Below the pieces are notes generated by a model. That model did no database searches, was not told the origin of the DNA, and saw only the letters and a program-made list of their open reading frames with translations. A program made the translations under genes and the position numbers. Below, piece by piece: positions 55,011-64,000 of a DNA stretch of 64,000 nt. Positions within the stretch are counted from its first letter, which is position 1. Each line of letters begins with the position of its first letter. Origin of the DNA: Microbacterium hydrocarbonoxydans (lineage in GTDB: Bacteria > Actinomycetota > Actinomycetes > Actinomycetales > Microbacteriaceae); the NCBI RefSeq assembly GCF_900105205.1, contig NZ_FNSQ01000005.1:1054001-1118000 (forward strand), written 5' to 3'.

Positions 55011-55465
55011 GCATCTCCGCGCGTCTGACCGAGCTCGGCATCGAGCTCCCCACCGTCGCCGCCCCCGTGGCGGCGTACGTTCCCGCCGTCGTCCATGACG
55101 GTCTCGTCTACACGTCGGGTCAGCTGCCGTTCACGGACGGCGCTCTTCCTGCGACGGGGAAGGTCGGCGCCGAGGTGTCGGCCGAGGACGCCAACGCCTA
55201 TGCCCGCACCTGTGCGCTGAACGCGCTCGCCGCCGCGGCGGATGCCGCCGGCGGCGTGGACCGGATCGCGGGAGTCCTGCGAGTGGGCGGCTTCGTGGCA
55301 TCCACTCCGGAATTCACCGGTCAGCCGGGCGTCATCAACGGCGCGAGCCTGGTGCTGGGCGAGATCTTCGGTGACGCAGGACGCCACGTCCGCGCGGCCG
55401 TCGGCGTGCCGGTGCTTCCGCTCGACAGCCCGGTCGAGGTCGAAGTCTCCTTCATCCTCGCCTGA
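55007..55465 (+). CDS. RidA/YjgF-family protein
   Basis: A 152-residue RidA-type protein, a family whose members deaminate reactive enamine/imine intermediates or have related functions. Features are VYTSGQLPFTDGALPATGKVGAEV and the later GVPVLPLDSPVEVEVSFIL. The length is of the longer YjgF subgroup (about 150), in which the catalytic Arg is often different; the usual NYAR-type Arg cannot be identified with confidence here. It is coupled to the DUF4177 gene. Confidence 0.88.
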   Translation: MSISARLTELGIELPTVAAPVAAYVPAVVHDGLVYTSGQLPFTDGALPATGKVGAEVSAEDANAYARTCALNALAAAADAAGGVDRIAGVLRVGGFVASTPEFTGQPGVINGASLVLGEIFGDAGRHVRAAVGVPVLPLDSPVEVEVSFILA

Positions 55466-55474
55466 CGCATCCAT

Positions 55475-55513
55475 GCAGAACGCCCCCTCCCGGATCGGGA
55501 GGGGGCGTTCTGC
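55475..55513. terminator. Bidirectional terminator between the RidA gene and acs
   Basis: A perfect 18-bp stem (55475-55492 with 55496-55513) with a 3-base loop lies 9 bases after the RidA stop and 23 bases from the acs stop. It is the strongest hairpin in the window. Confidence 0.88.
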
Positions 55514-55536
55514 GTACGGTTCTGTTCGACCTGCGC

Positions 55537-57504
<1,968 letters not shown>

Positions 57505-57576
57505 CGGCAGGCGCTCCTTTGCGGCATAGCAGGTCGTGCAGGCATGACCGCGCGGGGGCGCGATCAGGTCAGGGCG

Positions 57577-57623
57577 AATCTAGTCTCGGCCGCCGACAGC
57601 GCATACTGCCGAAAGTCGGTAGT
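57577..57623 (-). promoter_or_regulatory. acs promoter with upstream inverted repeat
   Basis: On the minus strand TAGATT (57577-57582) is a likely -10, giving a leader of about 65 bases. An inverted repeat ACTGCCGA-AAG-TCGGTAGT (57605-57623, one mismatch) sits about 35-55 bases upstream of the start, the position of an activator site. I do not recognise it as a known RamA or RamB site. Confidence 0.45.
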
Positions 57624-57666
57624 GCGACGGGTTTTGTCAGGACGGTCGCCTTGCGTACACTCGACG

Positions 57667-57769
57667 ACAGCCGAATTCTCATTCTGGCCTTGGCGCGCCC
57701 GATGCCCCCATCGTGCGTCGCGCCGTGGGCGGCATCTCATTCCCCCCGTGAGATGCCGCCCATTTCTTT
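57667..57769 (+). ncRNA. 6C-type small RNA
   Basis: A promoter TTGTCA (57634-57639), 16-base spacer, TACACT (57656-57661) leads to an RNA of about 100 bases with no ORF. It has two hairpins: the first at 57692-57724 (stem GGCGCG/CGCGCC, inner CGAT/ATCG) with loop GCCCCC, the second a perfect 14-bp stem 57726-57739/57749-57762 with six Cs in its loop, ending in TTTCTTT. C-rich loops on two hairpins define the actinobacterial 6C RNA (B11 in Mycobacterium tuberculosis), which lies beside the tad genes and near acs there, as here. Known 6C RNAs influence growth and cell-division or secretion genes; the targets here are unknown. Confidence 0.82.
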
Positions 57770-57916
57770 GGGAGCGCTCTCTGCTAGCTCTCCCGGTGAA
57801 GCGGGTCGACGCGTTCCCCTCTGCACTGATCCCGTGTGTTCGGGGTTGCTCACAACCGCTGCAGTGCCGCGGTCTCTCGGCCTCGGTGCGTCGGCTTGCG
57901 CGCCTAGCTTCGGGGG

Positions 57917-58930
57917 ATGTCCGATTCCTTCATCATCCGACCTCGCGGCACATCGCCCTGGGTAGAGGGCGTCGAGAGGCACGCGCAGCAGCCCCTGGAA
58001 CTCGACCCGGTGTTCGGTCCGCTCGCCGAGCACTGCGCCGACGACGCCGTGACGGATCTCTTCGTCAACGGAGCGGCAGGACTCTTCGTCGACAGAGGGC
58101 ACGGCACCGAGCGGGTGCCGTCGTGGAGTGCGTCCGAACGCGAGGTCCGGGACCTCGCAGTCGCCCTCGTCGGCCTCGGCGGTCGACATCTCGACGACCA
58201 GGCTCCGTGCGTCGATGTCAGGCTGGACTCCGGCATCCGGGTGCATGCCGTGCTCGCGCCCGTGTCGACGTCGGGAACGGCCCTCTCCATCCGGATTCCC
58301 CGCGTGCGCGCTGCCGATCTCGCCGCACTCGCCGGGCTCGGGGCCTTCGACCCGTCGCAGCACGAATGGCTGCTCGAGCTGGTGGCCGCGAGAGCGAACA
58401 TCCTCATCACGGGCGGCACGGGCACGGGCAAGACGACGCTGCTGTCCGCACTGCTGACCGAGGTGCCGGCCGACGAGCGCATCATCACCATCGAGGACGT
58501 CGCCGAGCTGCGCCCGCGTCATCCGCACCACGTCGCCCTCGAAGCCAGACAGGCGAACCTCGAGGGAGCAGGAGGCATCACGCTGTCCCGCCTGGTGCGC
58601 GAATCGCTGCGGATGCGTCCGGACCGTCTCGTGGTGGGGGAGTGCCGGGGAGAAGAGGTCCGAGAGCTGCTGACCGCGCTGAACACCGGTCACGACGGAG
58701 GGGCTGGGACTCTGCATGCCAGCGGGCTCGGCGACGTGCCGGCGCGGCTCGAAGCGCTGGGCGCGCTGGCCGGGATGGATGCCACAGCTCTCGCGCGCCA
58801 AGTGGTGAGCGCGTTCAGCGTCGTCCTGCACCTGGAGCGCGCTGCGGGTGGGCGACGGCGAATCGCCAAGGCAGGCGCATTCACCCTCACCGGAGATCGT
58901 CTCGAGATAGAAGAGGTGCATCCGTGGTGA
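57917..58930 (+). CDS. tadA: TadA/CpaF-type pilus assembly ATPase
   Basis: A 337-residue secretion ATPase of the Tad/Flp pilus class (homologous to M. tuberculosis Rv3659c). Walker A is GGTGTGKTTLLSALL (residues ~163-177), the Asp box is IITIEDVAELRPRHPHHVALE, Walker B is RPDRLVVGECRGEEVRELL, and the His box is NTGHDGGAGTLHASG. ATG 57917 has TAGCTT exactly six bases upstream; leaderless or served by the weak GGGGG. It overlaps the next gene. Confidence 0.93.
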   Translation: MSDSFIIRPRGTSPWVEGVERHAQQPLELDPVFGPLAEHCADDAVTDLFVNGAAGLFVDRGHGTERVPSWSASEREVRDLAVALVGLGGRHLDDQAPCVDVRLDSGIRVHAVLAPVSTSGTALSIRIPRVRAADLAALAGLGAFDPSQHEWLLELVAARANILITGGTGTGKTTLLSALLTEVPADERIITIEDVAELRPRHPHHVALEARQANLEGAGGITLSRLVRESLRMRPDRLVVGECRGEEVRELLTALNTGHDGGAGTLHASGLGDVPARLEALGALAGMDATALARQVVSAFSVVLHLERAAGGRRRIAKAGAFTLTGDRLEIEEVHPW

Positions 58931-59832
58931 GGCGGTGGCGACGCTCGGCTCGAATGGCTGGCTCGGATGCCGCGGCCTCTGTGCAGACGCTCGCCGTGCT
59001 GCTCCAGGCCGGGGCTGCGCCGACGGTCGCCTGGCGTCATCTCGCGTCAATCGGCGACCGGCACGCCGAGAGCATCGTGCGGCGGCTCGACGATGGCGCA
59101 CCGCTGGTTGCCGCCATCGAGGCGGAGGGCGGTCCGTGGCGCGACCTCGCCGCGGCGTGGGAGGTCGCGATGATCGTCGGCGCACCACTCGCAGACGTTC
59201 TGCGGACGATCGCCGAGACTTTACGCGACGCCGCATCGGCCGCCGACGACGTGCGCATCGCGCTCGCGGAGCCCGCGGGCACCGCCAGGCTGCTGCTGTG
59301 GATGCCGTTCGCCGGGCTCCTGCTCGGATTCGCGCTCGGGTTCGACACCATAGCTGCGATCAGCACCCCCGCCGGAGCGGGGTGTGTCGGAGGGGGACTG
59401 CTGCTCGTGTTCGCGGCGCGGGCGTGGACGCGACGTCTGTTGCGCCGGGCGAGGCCCGCTCCCGGCACACCCGGAATGCAGGAGGAGCTCCTCGCGGTGG
59501 CGCTGTCCGGCGGAGCATCGATCGAACGCGCCCTCAGCCTCGTCGGCCTCAGCGCGGTGCGCCGTGAGGGGGCTGCGGCGGGTGCGGACGACGAGTCGCG
59601 GATCCTGTCGGTGCTGGAGCTGTCGCACACTGCCGGCGTCCCTGCCGGTGAACTGCTGCGTGCCGCTGCGGGTCAGGCACGTCACTCGGCACGGATCGAG
59701 GGTCGTCTTCGGGCGGCGAAGCTGTCGACCGCCCTGCTGATTCCCCTCGGGGTCTGCACGCTTCCCGCGTTCCTCCTCCTCGGAGTCGCCCCCCTGCTCT
59801 TGAGCGTCCTCGCCTCCACCCCGCTGCCCTGA
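58927..59832 (+). CDS. TadB/TadC-like (GspF family) membrane protein
   Basis: A ~301-residue type II secretion F-family platform protein. Soluble helical halves (VLLQAGAAPTVAWRHLASIG and VALSGGASIERALSLVGL) flank helices LLLWMPFAGLLLGFALGFDTIAAI and GAGCVGGGLLLVFAARAW, with C-terminal helices LLIPLGVCTLPAFLLLGVAPLLLSVL. One gene here seems to do the work of tadB plus tadC. The start is taken as GTG 58927, which overlaps the tadA stop (GTGA); GTG 58924 or ATG 58954 are alternatives. Confidence 0.82.
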   Translation: MRRWRRSARMAGSDAAASVQTLAVLLQAGAAPTVAWRHLASIGDRHAESIVRRLDDGAPLVAAIEAEGGPWRDLAAAWEVAMIVGAPLADVLRTIAETLRDAASAADDVRIALAEPAGTARLLLWMPFAGLLLGFALGFDTIAAISTPAGAGCVGGGLLLVFAARAWTRRLLRRARPAPGTPGMQEELLAVALSGGASIERALSLVGLSAVRREGAAAGADDESRILSVLELSHTAGVPAGELLRAAAGQARHSARIEGRLRAAKLSTALLIPLGVCTLPAFLLLGVAPLLLSVLASTPLP

Positions 59833-59892
59833 CACGCCGACCCGGACCACATCCCAGGACGCGCTCGCGTCCGCCACAGAAAGAAGGAGCAC

Positions 59893-60090
59893 ATGAACAC
59901 CATCCCTCCGCTCACGCGTCGCCGCTCGGCCGCCCTGTTCGGCGACGACAGCGGCGCCGCCACGGCCGAGTACGCCATCACGACCATGGCCGCGGTGGCA
60001 TTCGCCGGCATGCTCGTGGTCATCATGAGGTCGGACGAGGTGCGTGGCATCCTCACCGATCTCGTGCGCCGCGCTCTCACGGTGTCGTGA
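59893..60090 (+). CDS. DUF4244 / Flp-type pilin
   Basis: A 65-residue protein with a basic N-terminus, then DDSGAATAEYAITTMAAVAFAGMLVVIM, which is the pilin hallmark: a Gly before the cleavage point, Glu at about +5 (AEY), and a hydrophobic helix. It is the likely structural subunit of the Tad apparatus. AAGGAG precedes the ATG, and it overlaps the TadE gene by 4 bases. Confidence 0.88.
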   Translation: MNTIPPLTRRRSAALFGDDSGAATAEYAITTMAAVAFAGMLVVIMRSDEVRGILTDLVRRALTVS

Positions 60091-60434
60091 GAATCGCATG
60101 GGGGAGAGACGACCGAGGGTCGGCGGCGGCAGAACTCGCGGTGGCTCTTCCCGCGGTGGTGCTTGCGCTCCTCCTCGGAGCGGGAGCGCTCGGGGCGGCG
60201 TCGCGCCAGGTCGCCCTGCAGGACGCAGCAGCCGATGCCGCACGCCTGCTCGGACGAGGAGAGGGAGAGGGGGCAGCGCATCGCGTGGTCTCCGTGGCCG
60301 TGTCCGGAGCAGGGATGTCGAGCCGCGCCTCGAACGACCTCGTATGCGTGAGCGCGCACTCGGTCGTGGCGATCGGCGGGATCATCCGCCTCCCGCTCGA
60401 GGCGTCGAGCTGCGCACTCGTCGGGGGGCGCTGA
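60087..60434 (+). CDS. TadE-like minor pseudopilin
   Basis: A 115-residue protein with DDRGSAAAELAVALPAVVLALLLGAGAL, the TadE-type signal (Gly-Ser then Glu at +5 and a hydrophobic helix), followed by QVALQDAAADAARLLGRGEG. Two cysteines lie in the C-terminal region. GTG 60087 overlaps the pilin stop (GTGA). It is probably cut by a prepilin peptidase encoded elsewhere. Confidence 0.85.
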   Translation: MRIAWGRDDRGSAAAELAVALPAVVLALLLGAGALGAASRQVALQDAAADAARLLGRGEGEGAAHRVVSVAVSGAGMSSRASNDLVCVSAHSVVAIGGIIRLPLEASSCALVGGR

Positions 60435-60459
60435 TGCCGACCACCGAGAGGGGGTCGTG

Positions 60460-60789
60460 ATGGCGGGCACCGCGCTCGCCGCGGGAATCCTGTCGGCTAC
60501 GGCTGCGCTGTCCTTCGGCCTCGCCGTCGTCGGAGGTGCCGCCGTCACGGCGCAGCGAGCGGCAGGCGCCGCCGACGCCGCAGCCCTCGCCGCGGCCGAC
60601 GCGGCGAGCGGGGCGGTCGCGACCGTCGACGACCCCTGTGCCCTGGCCGCTCGCGTCGCCGCCGCCTCGGCCGCGGCGCTGACGGAGTGCTCGCTCGACG
60701 GCTTCGTGGCGACCGTGCAGGTGAAGGCGGCGTACGCTGGACTCGCTGCCGTCTCCCGAGCCCGTGCCGGGCCACCCGAGGGGACATGA
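60460..60789 (+). CDS. Rv3654c/TadE-like secreted protein
   Basis: A 109-residue Ala-rich protein beginning MAGTALAAGILSATAALSFGLAVVGGAAVTAQRAAGAADAAALAAAD, which fits the small TadE-like protein ending actinobacterial tad loci. Two Cys (DDPCALAA and LTECSLDG) may pair. I chose ATG 60460 because GAGAGGGGG is five bases upstream; GTG 60457 is possible. It ends the Tad transcript about 100 bases before topA. Confidence 0.78.
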   Translation: MAGTALAAGILSATAALSFGLAVVGGAAVTAQRAAGAADAAALAAADAASGAVATVDDPCALAARVAAASAAALTECSLDGFVATVQVKAAYAGLAAVSRARAGPPEGT

Positions 60790-60888
60790 CGGCGGCGCGA
60801 AGCACTTTCCCGCGAAAATGCAGGCGACCTCCGTGGACCAACCCATCACGGCGGTGTGTATGGTGTGCTTCGAAGAAAGGATGCTCCC

Positions 60889-63747
60889 TTGGCTGAAGGC
60901 AAGAAGCTCGTCATCGTCGAGTCTCCGACGAAGATGCGGTCGATTCAGGGGTACCTCGGCGACGGCTACGAGGTGCTCAGCTCCGTCGGCCATATCCGCG
61001 ACCTGGCAGACAAGAAGGACATCCCCGCCGCCGACAAGCAGGCGTACGGGAAGTACTCGATCGACGTCGACAACGACTTCGACCCCTACTACGTCGTCTC
61101 CGATCGCAAGACCAAGACGGTCGCCGAACTCAAGCGCGCGCTCAAGACGGCGGACGAGCTCCTGCTCGCCACTGATGAGGACCGCGAGGGCGAGGCCATC
61201 GCGTGGCACCTGCTGGAGACGCTGAAGCCCAAGGTGCCCGTGAAGCGCATGGTCTTCCACGAGATCACCAAGGACGCGATCCAGGCGGCCATCGGCAACA
61301 CCCGAGAACTCGACACCGATCTCGTCGACGCGCAGGAGACCCGCCGCATCCTCGACCGTCTGTACGGCTGGGATGTCTCCCCGGTGCTCTGGTACAAGGT
61401 CAAGACCGGCCTGTCCGCCGGACGCGTCCAGTCCGCAGCCACTCGCATGATCGTCGAGCGGGAGCGCGAGCGCATGGCGTTCGTCTCCGCCGAGTACTGG
61501 GATGTCGAGGCGCTCGCCTCGACGACGTCCGGCTTCACCGTGCGGCTCGTCCGGGTCGACGGCGGACAGCTCGCCCGCGGCACCGACTTCGACGACGACG
61601 GAAAGCTCAAGAAGGCCGTCGTCATTCTCGACGAGCAGAAGGCCGCACAGCTCGCGCTCGCCGTCGATGCGGCGGGCACCGGCGCGGTCACCAAGGTCGA
61701 GGCGAAGCCAGGAACCCGCAGCCCCTACGCCCCGTTCACCACCTCCACCATGCAGCAGGAGGCGGGCCGCAAGCTCTCGATGAGCGCCAAGCAGGCGATG
61801 AGCGTGGCCCAGCGGCTGTACGAAAAGGGTTACATCACCTATATGCGAACCGACTCGGTGGCGCTGAGCACCCAGGCGGTGCAGGCTGCACGCAGCCAGG
61901 CCGTCGCCCTGTACGGTGACAGCGCCGTGCCGCTCAAGCCCCGCGTCTACAAGTCCAAGAGCAAGAACGCGCAGGAGGCGCACGAGGCGATCCGCCCATC
62001 GGGCGAGACCTTCCGCACCCCCAAGTCCGTCTCCTCGGAACTCGACCGCGAAGAGCACCGCCTCTACGACCTGATCTGGAAGCGCACCGTCGCGAGCCAG
62101 ATGGCCGATGCGAAGTACGAGACCACGACCGTGACGATCGCGGTCGACGCCGCAGGGCAGAACGCCGAATTCACCGCATCCGGAACCGTCTACACGTTCA
62201 AGGGCTTCCTCGAGGCGTACGAGGAAGGACGCGACGAGAAGCGCAACGACAAGGACGCAGAGGCGAACCAGTCGCTGCCCGCCGTCGCCGTCGGCGACCA
62301 GCTGCGCATGTCGGACTCGGAAGCGAAGGGGCACCGCACGACCCCGAAGCCGCGCTACACCGAGGCCTCTCTCGTCAAGGCCCTCGAAGAGCACGGCATC
62401 GGCCGCCCGTCGACCTTCGCGAGCATCATCGGCACCGTGATCGACCGCGGCTACGCGACCAAGCGCGGCCAGGCGCTCGTGCCGACCTGGCTCGCCTTCA
62501 GCGTCGTCAGGCTGCTCGAGGAGCACTTCGCCGACCTCATCGACTACGACTTCACCGCCGCGCTCGAAGACGACCTCGACGCGATCGCCCGGGGCGAGCA
62601 GAAGCGCGTCGAGTGGCTGCGCTCCTTCTATTACGGCTCCGATTCGCATGTCGGCCTCCGTCAGGTCGTCGACAACCTCGGTGAGATCGACGCTCGTGCG
62701 TTGAACTCCACGCCGATCACCGAGAACGCGACGCTCCGCTTCGGCAAGTACGGGCCATACCTCGAGGTCGCGAACCCCGAGGCGCCGGACGAGAAGCCGC
62801 GCATCGTGAACGTCCCGGAGGACCTCGCGCCGGACGAGCTCACGGCAGCCAAGGCGCAGGAGCTCATCGATGCCCCCGTCGCGGGTGACCGCGTGCTGGG
62901 CACGAACCCCGAGAACGGCAAGATCGTCGTCGTGAAGGACGGCCGATTCGGTCCGTACGTGCAGGAGAACGACCCGGTGTCCGACGACGCCGCCGTCGAC
63001 GAGGCGACCGGAGAGGTCGTGGAGGCGCCCAAGCCGAAGCGCGGAGCGAAGAAGGATGCCGCGCCGAAGCCGCGCACCGCGTCGCTGTTCCGCTCGATGT
63101 CGGTCGACACCATCGACCTCGACACGGCGCTGCAGCTGCTGAGCCTTCCGCGCGTCGTGGGCGCCGACCCCGAGACGGGCGACGAGATCACCGCGCAGAA
63201 CGGTCGATTCGGGCCGTACTTGAAGAAGGGCACCGATTCCCGGTCGCTCGAGAGCGAGTCGGAGATCTTCGACGTGACGCTCGAGAAGGCCCTCGAGATC
63301 TACGCACAGCCCAAGTACGGGGCAGGATCCCGTCGCGCGTCGAGCGCTCTCGCCGAGTTCGAGGCCGACCCGGTCAGCGGCAAGCCGATCCGCATCCGTG
63401 ACGGCCGCTTCGGCGCTTACGTCACGGACGGCGAGACGAACGTGACCATCCCGCGCGGCCAGAAGGTCGAGGACATCACGTTCGAGACTGCCGTGCAGAT
63501 GCTCGCCGACAAGCGCGCCAAGGGGCCGGCACCCAAGCGCGGTGCGGCGAAGAAGGCTCCCGCCAAGAAGGCTCCCGCGAAGAAGGCAGCCGCGAAGAAG
63601 CCAGCCGCCAAGAAGGCTCCCGCGAAGAAGGCAGCCGCGACGAAGTCCACCGCGTCGGATGCCGAGAAGGCTGCCGCGCGATCGGCCGCCGCGAAGAAGG
63701 CGGCGGCGACCCGTGCGGCGAACGCGGCGAAGAAGGCCGGTTCGTGA
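60889..63747 (+). CDS. topA: DNA topoisomerase I (type IA)
   Basis: A 952-residue topoisomerase that relaxes negative supercoils. The Toprim domain starts KKLVIVESPTKMRSIQGYLG, DEDREGEAIAWHL holds the acidic triad, and the active Tyr is Y318 in YITYMRTDS. The C-terminus has several GRFGPY-type repeats (GRFGPYVQE, GRFGPYLKK, GRFGAYVTD) and a Lys/Ala/Pro tail, without zinc fingers, as in mycobacterial TopA. The start is TTG 60889, preceded by GAAAGGA: the family begins AEGKKLVIVES. TATGGT (60858-60863) is a likely -10. It overlaps tmk by 4 bases. Confidence 0.95.
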   Translation: MAEGKKLVIVESPTKMRSIQGYLGDGYEVLSSVGHIRDLADKKDIPAADKQAYGKYSIDVDNDFDPYYVVSDRKTKTVAELKRALKTADELLLATDEDREGEAIAWHLLETLKPKVPVKRMVFHEITKDAIQAAIGNTRELDTDLVDAQETRRILDRLYGWDVSPVLWYKVKTGLSAGRVQSAATRMIVERERERMAFVSAEYWDVEALASTTSGFTVRLVRVDGGQLARGTDFDDDGKLKKAVVILDEQKAAQLALAVDAAGTGAVTKVEAKPGTRSPYAPFTTSTMQQEAGRKLSMSAKQAMSVAQRLYEKGYITYMRTDSVALSTQAVQAARSQAVALYGDSAVPLKPRVYKSKSKNAQEAHEAIRPSGETFRTPKSVSSELDREEHRLYDLIWKRTVASQMADAKYETTTVTIAVDAAGQNAEFTASGTVYTFKGFLEAYEEGRDEKRNDKDAEANQSLPAVAVGDQLRMSDSEAKGHRTTPKPRYTEASLVKALEEHGIGRPSTFASIIGTVIDRGYATKRGQALVPTWLAFSVVRLLEEHFADLIDYDFTAALEDDLDAIARGEQKRVEWLRSFYYGSDSHVGLRQVVDNLGEIDARALNSTPITENATLRFGKYGPYLEVANPEAPDEKPRIVNVPEDLAPDELTAAKAQELIDAPVAGDRVLGTNPENGKIVVVKDGRFGPYVQENDPVSDDAAVDEATGEVVEAPKPKRGAKKDAAPKPRTASLFRSMSVDTIDLDTALQLLSLPRVVGADPETGDEITAQNGRFGPYLKKGTDSRSLESESEIFDVTLEKALEIYAQPKYGAGSRRASSALAEFEADPVSGKPIRIRDGRFGAYVTDGETNVTIPRGQKVEDITFETAVQMLADKRAKGPAPKRGAAKKAPAKKAPAKKAAAKKPAAKKAPAKKAAATKSTASDAEKAAARSAAAKKAAATRAANAAKKAGS
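63538..63735 (+). repeat. Lys/Ala/Pro codon repeats in the topA tail
   Basis: Reiterated GCGAAGAAGGC(T/A) units encode PAKKA/AAKKA blocks, giving a histone-H1-like basic tail. The repeats are imperfect and in frame. Confidence 0.85.
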
Positions 63748-64000
63748 CGTCGGACTCCGGTCTCTGGATCACCCTCGAAGGAGGAGACGGCTCGGGCAAG
63801 ACCACTCAGTCGAATCTCCTCGCGGACTGGCTCGTGGAGACCGGCCGCACCGTCGTGCGGACCCGTGAGCCAGGAGGCTCGGACGTCGGTCAGTTGATCC
63901 GCGACATCGTGCTGCACCACCGAGGCGACATCGCGCCCCGTGCCGAGGCGCTGCTGTACGCAGCGGATCGTGCACACCACGTGGCCACGGTCGTGCGCCC
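63744..64000 (+). CDS. tmk: Thymidylate kinase, 5' part (runs off the window)
   Basis: The first 85 codons are visible: LWITLEGGDGSGKTTQSNLLADWL contains the P-loop, and VVRTREPGGSDVGQLIRDIVL the DRX/lid-side TREPGG motif, both classic for dTMP kinase. GTG 63744 overlaps the topA stop (GTGA). In actinobacteria tmk is often next to holB; the window ends before that. Confidence 0.95.
   Translation, partial: MTSDSGLWITLEGGDGSGKTTQSNLLADWLVETGRTVVRTREPGGSDVGQLIRDIVLHHRGDIAPRAEALLYAADRAHHVATVVR

Noticed and set aside
60433..60459. Eight-codon ORF MPTTERGS between the TadE-like genes
   Set aside because: It lacks its own binding site and simply spans the Shine-Dalgarno of the next gene; no evidence that it is a real peptide.

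Overview
The window is about 64 kb of gene-dense, high-GC DNA from an actinobacterium, most probably a Microbacterium or close relative (Microbacteriaceae). Pointers are the GC-rich third codon positions, the many GTG starts, the ATGA/GTGA stop-start overlaps, the pta-ackA and lldR-lldD pairs, a topoisomerase I with a Lys/Ala tail, a Tad locus with a DUF4244 pilin, and a 6C-type small RNA upstream of tadA. There are no rRNA genes, insertion sequences, prophage blocks or CRISPR arrays. No search was run: family calls rest on motifs read by eye.

Region 1 (1-11.5 kb): rplK(end)-rplA and rplJ-rplL are separated by about 9.8 kb. The insert holds a cystine/polar amino acid ABC transporter, a divergent LysE exporter/ArgP-type regulator pair, a five-gene SipW-type operon (two tandem TasA-like proteins, signal peptidase, a surface protein with a LATTG sorting motif, and a third small exported protein), a solitary YqaJ-type nuclease and a divergent glucose-6-phosphate dehydrogenase. 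Region 2 (11.5-16.6 kb): a LacI regulator with palindromic operators and a sugar ABC importer lacking its own ATPase. Region 3 (16.7-24.5 kb): cystathionine beta-synthase and gamma-synthase/lyase, a Bcr/CflA-like MFS transporter, a PAP2 phosphatase, a GNAT, tRNA-Ser(GGA) with a nearby partial copy of its 3' end, an aminoglycoside-phosphotransferase-like kinase and TrhO.

Region 4 (24.5-30.6 kb): a MoxR-DUF58-transglutaminase operon (minus strand) whose DUF58 gene carries a one-base frameshift in a G5 run, then the SRP RNA, a rhomboid protease and a lysozyme-like exported protein. Region 5 (30.7-38.5 kb): pta-ackA, then a HAD phosphatase/mutase, a GH65 phosphorylase and a DUF2207-like membrane protein. 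Region 6 (38.6-47.5 kb): dnaX-recR, an EamA transporter, lysC, asd, mqo and tdk. Region 7 (47.6-57.5 kb): lldR-lldD with two well placed operators, a HAD-IIB phosphatase and VanZ protein, tRNA-Pro(CGG), a metallophosphoesterase, a class A PBP with PASTA domains, DUF4177 and RidA proteins, and acs. Region 8 (57.6-64 kb): 6C-type RNA, a minimal Tad locus, topA and the start of tmk.

A recurring theme is leaderless transcription. At a dozen or more genes a TANNNT -10 box lies exactly 6 (sometimes 7) bases before the start codon with no Shine-Dalgarno sequence. This pattern also decides several start codons. Overflow carbon metabolism is well represented (pta, ackA, acs, mqo, lldD), as is sulfur amino acid metabolism (cystine uptake, transsulfuration).
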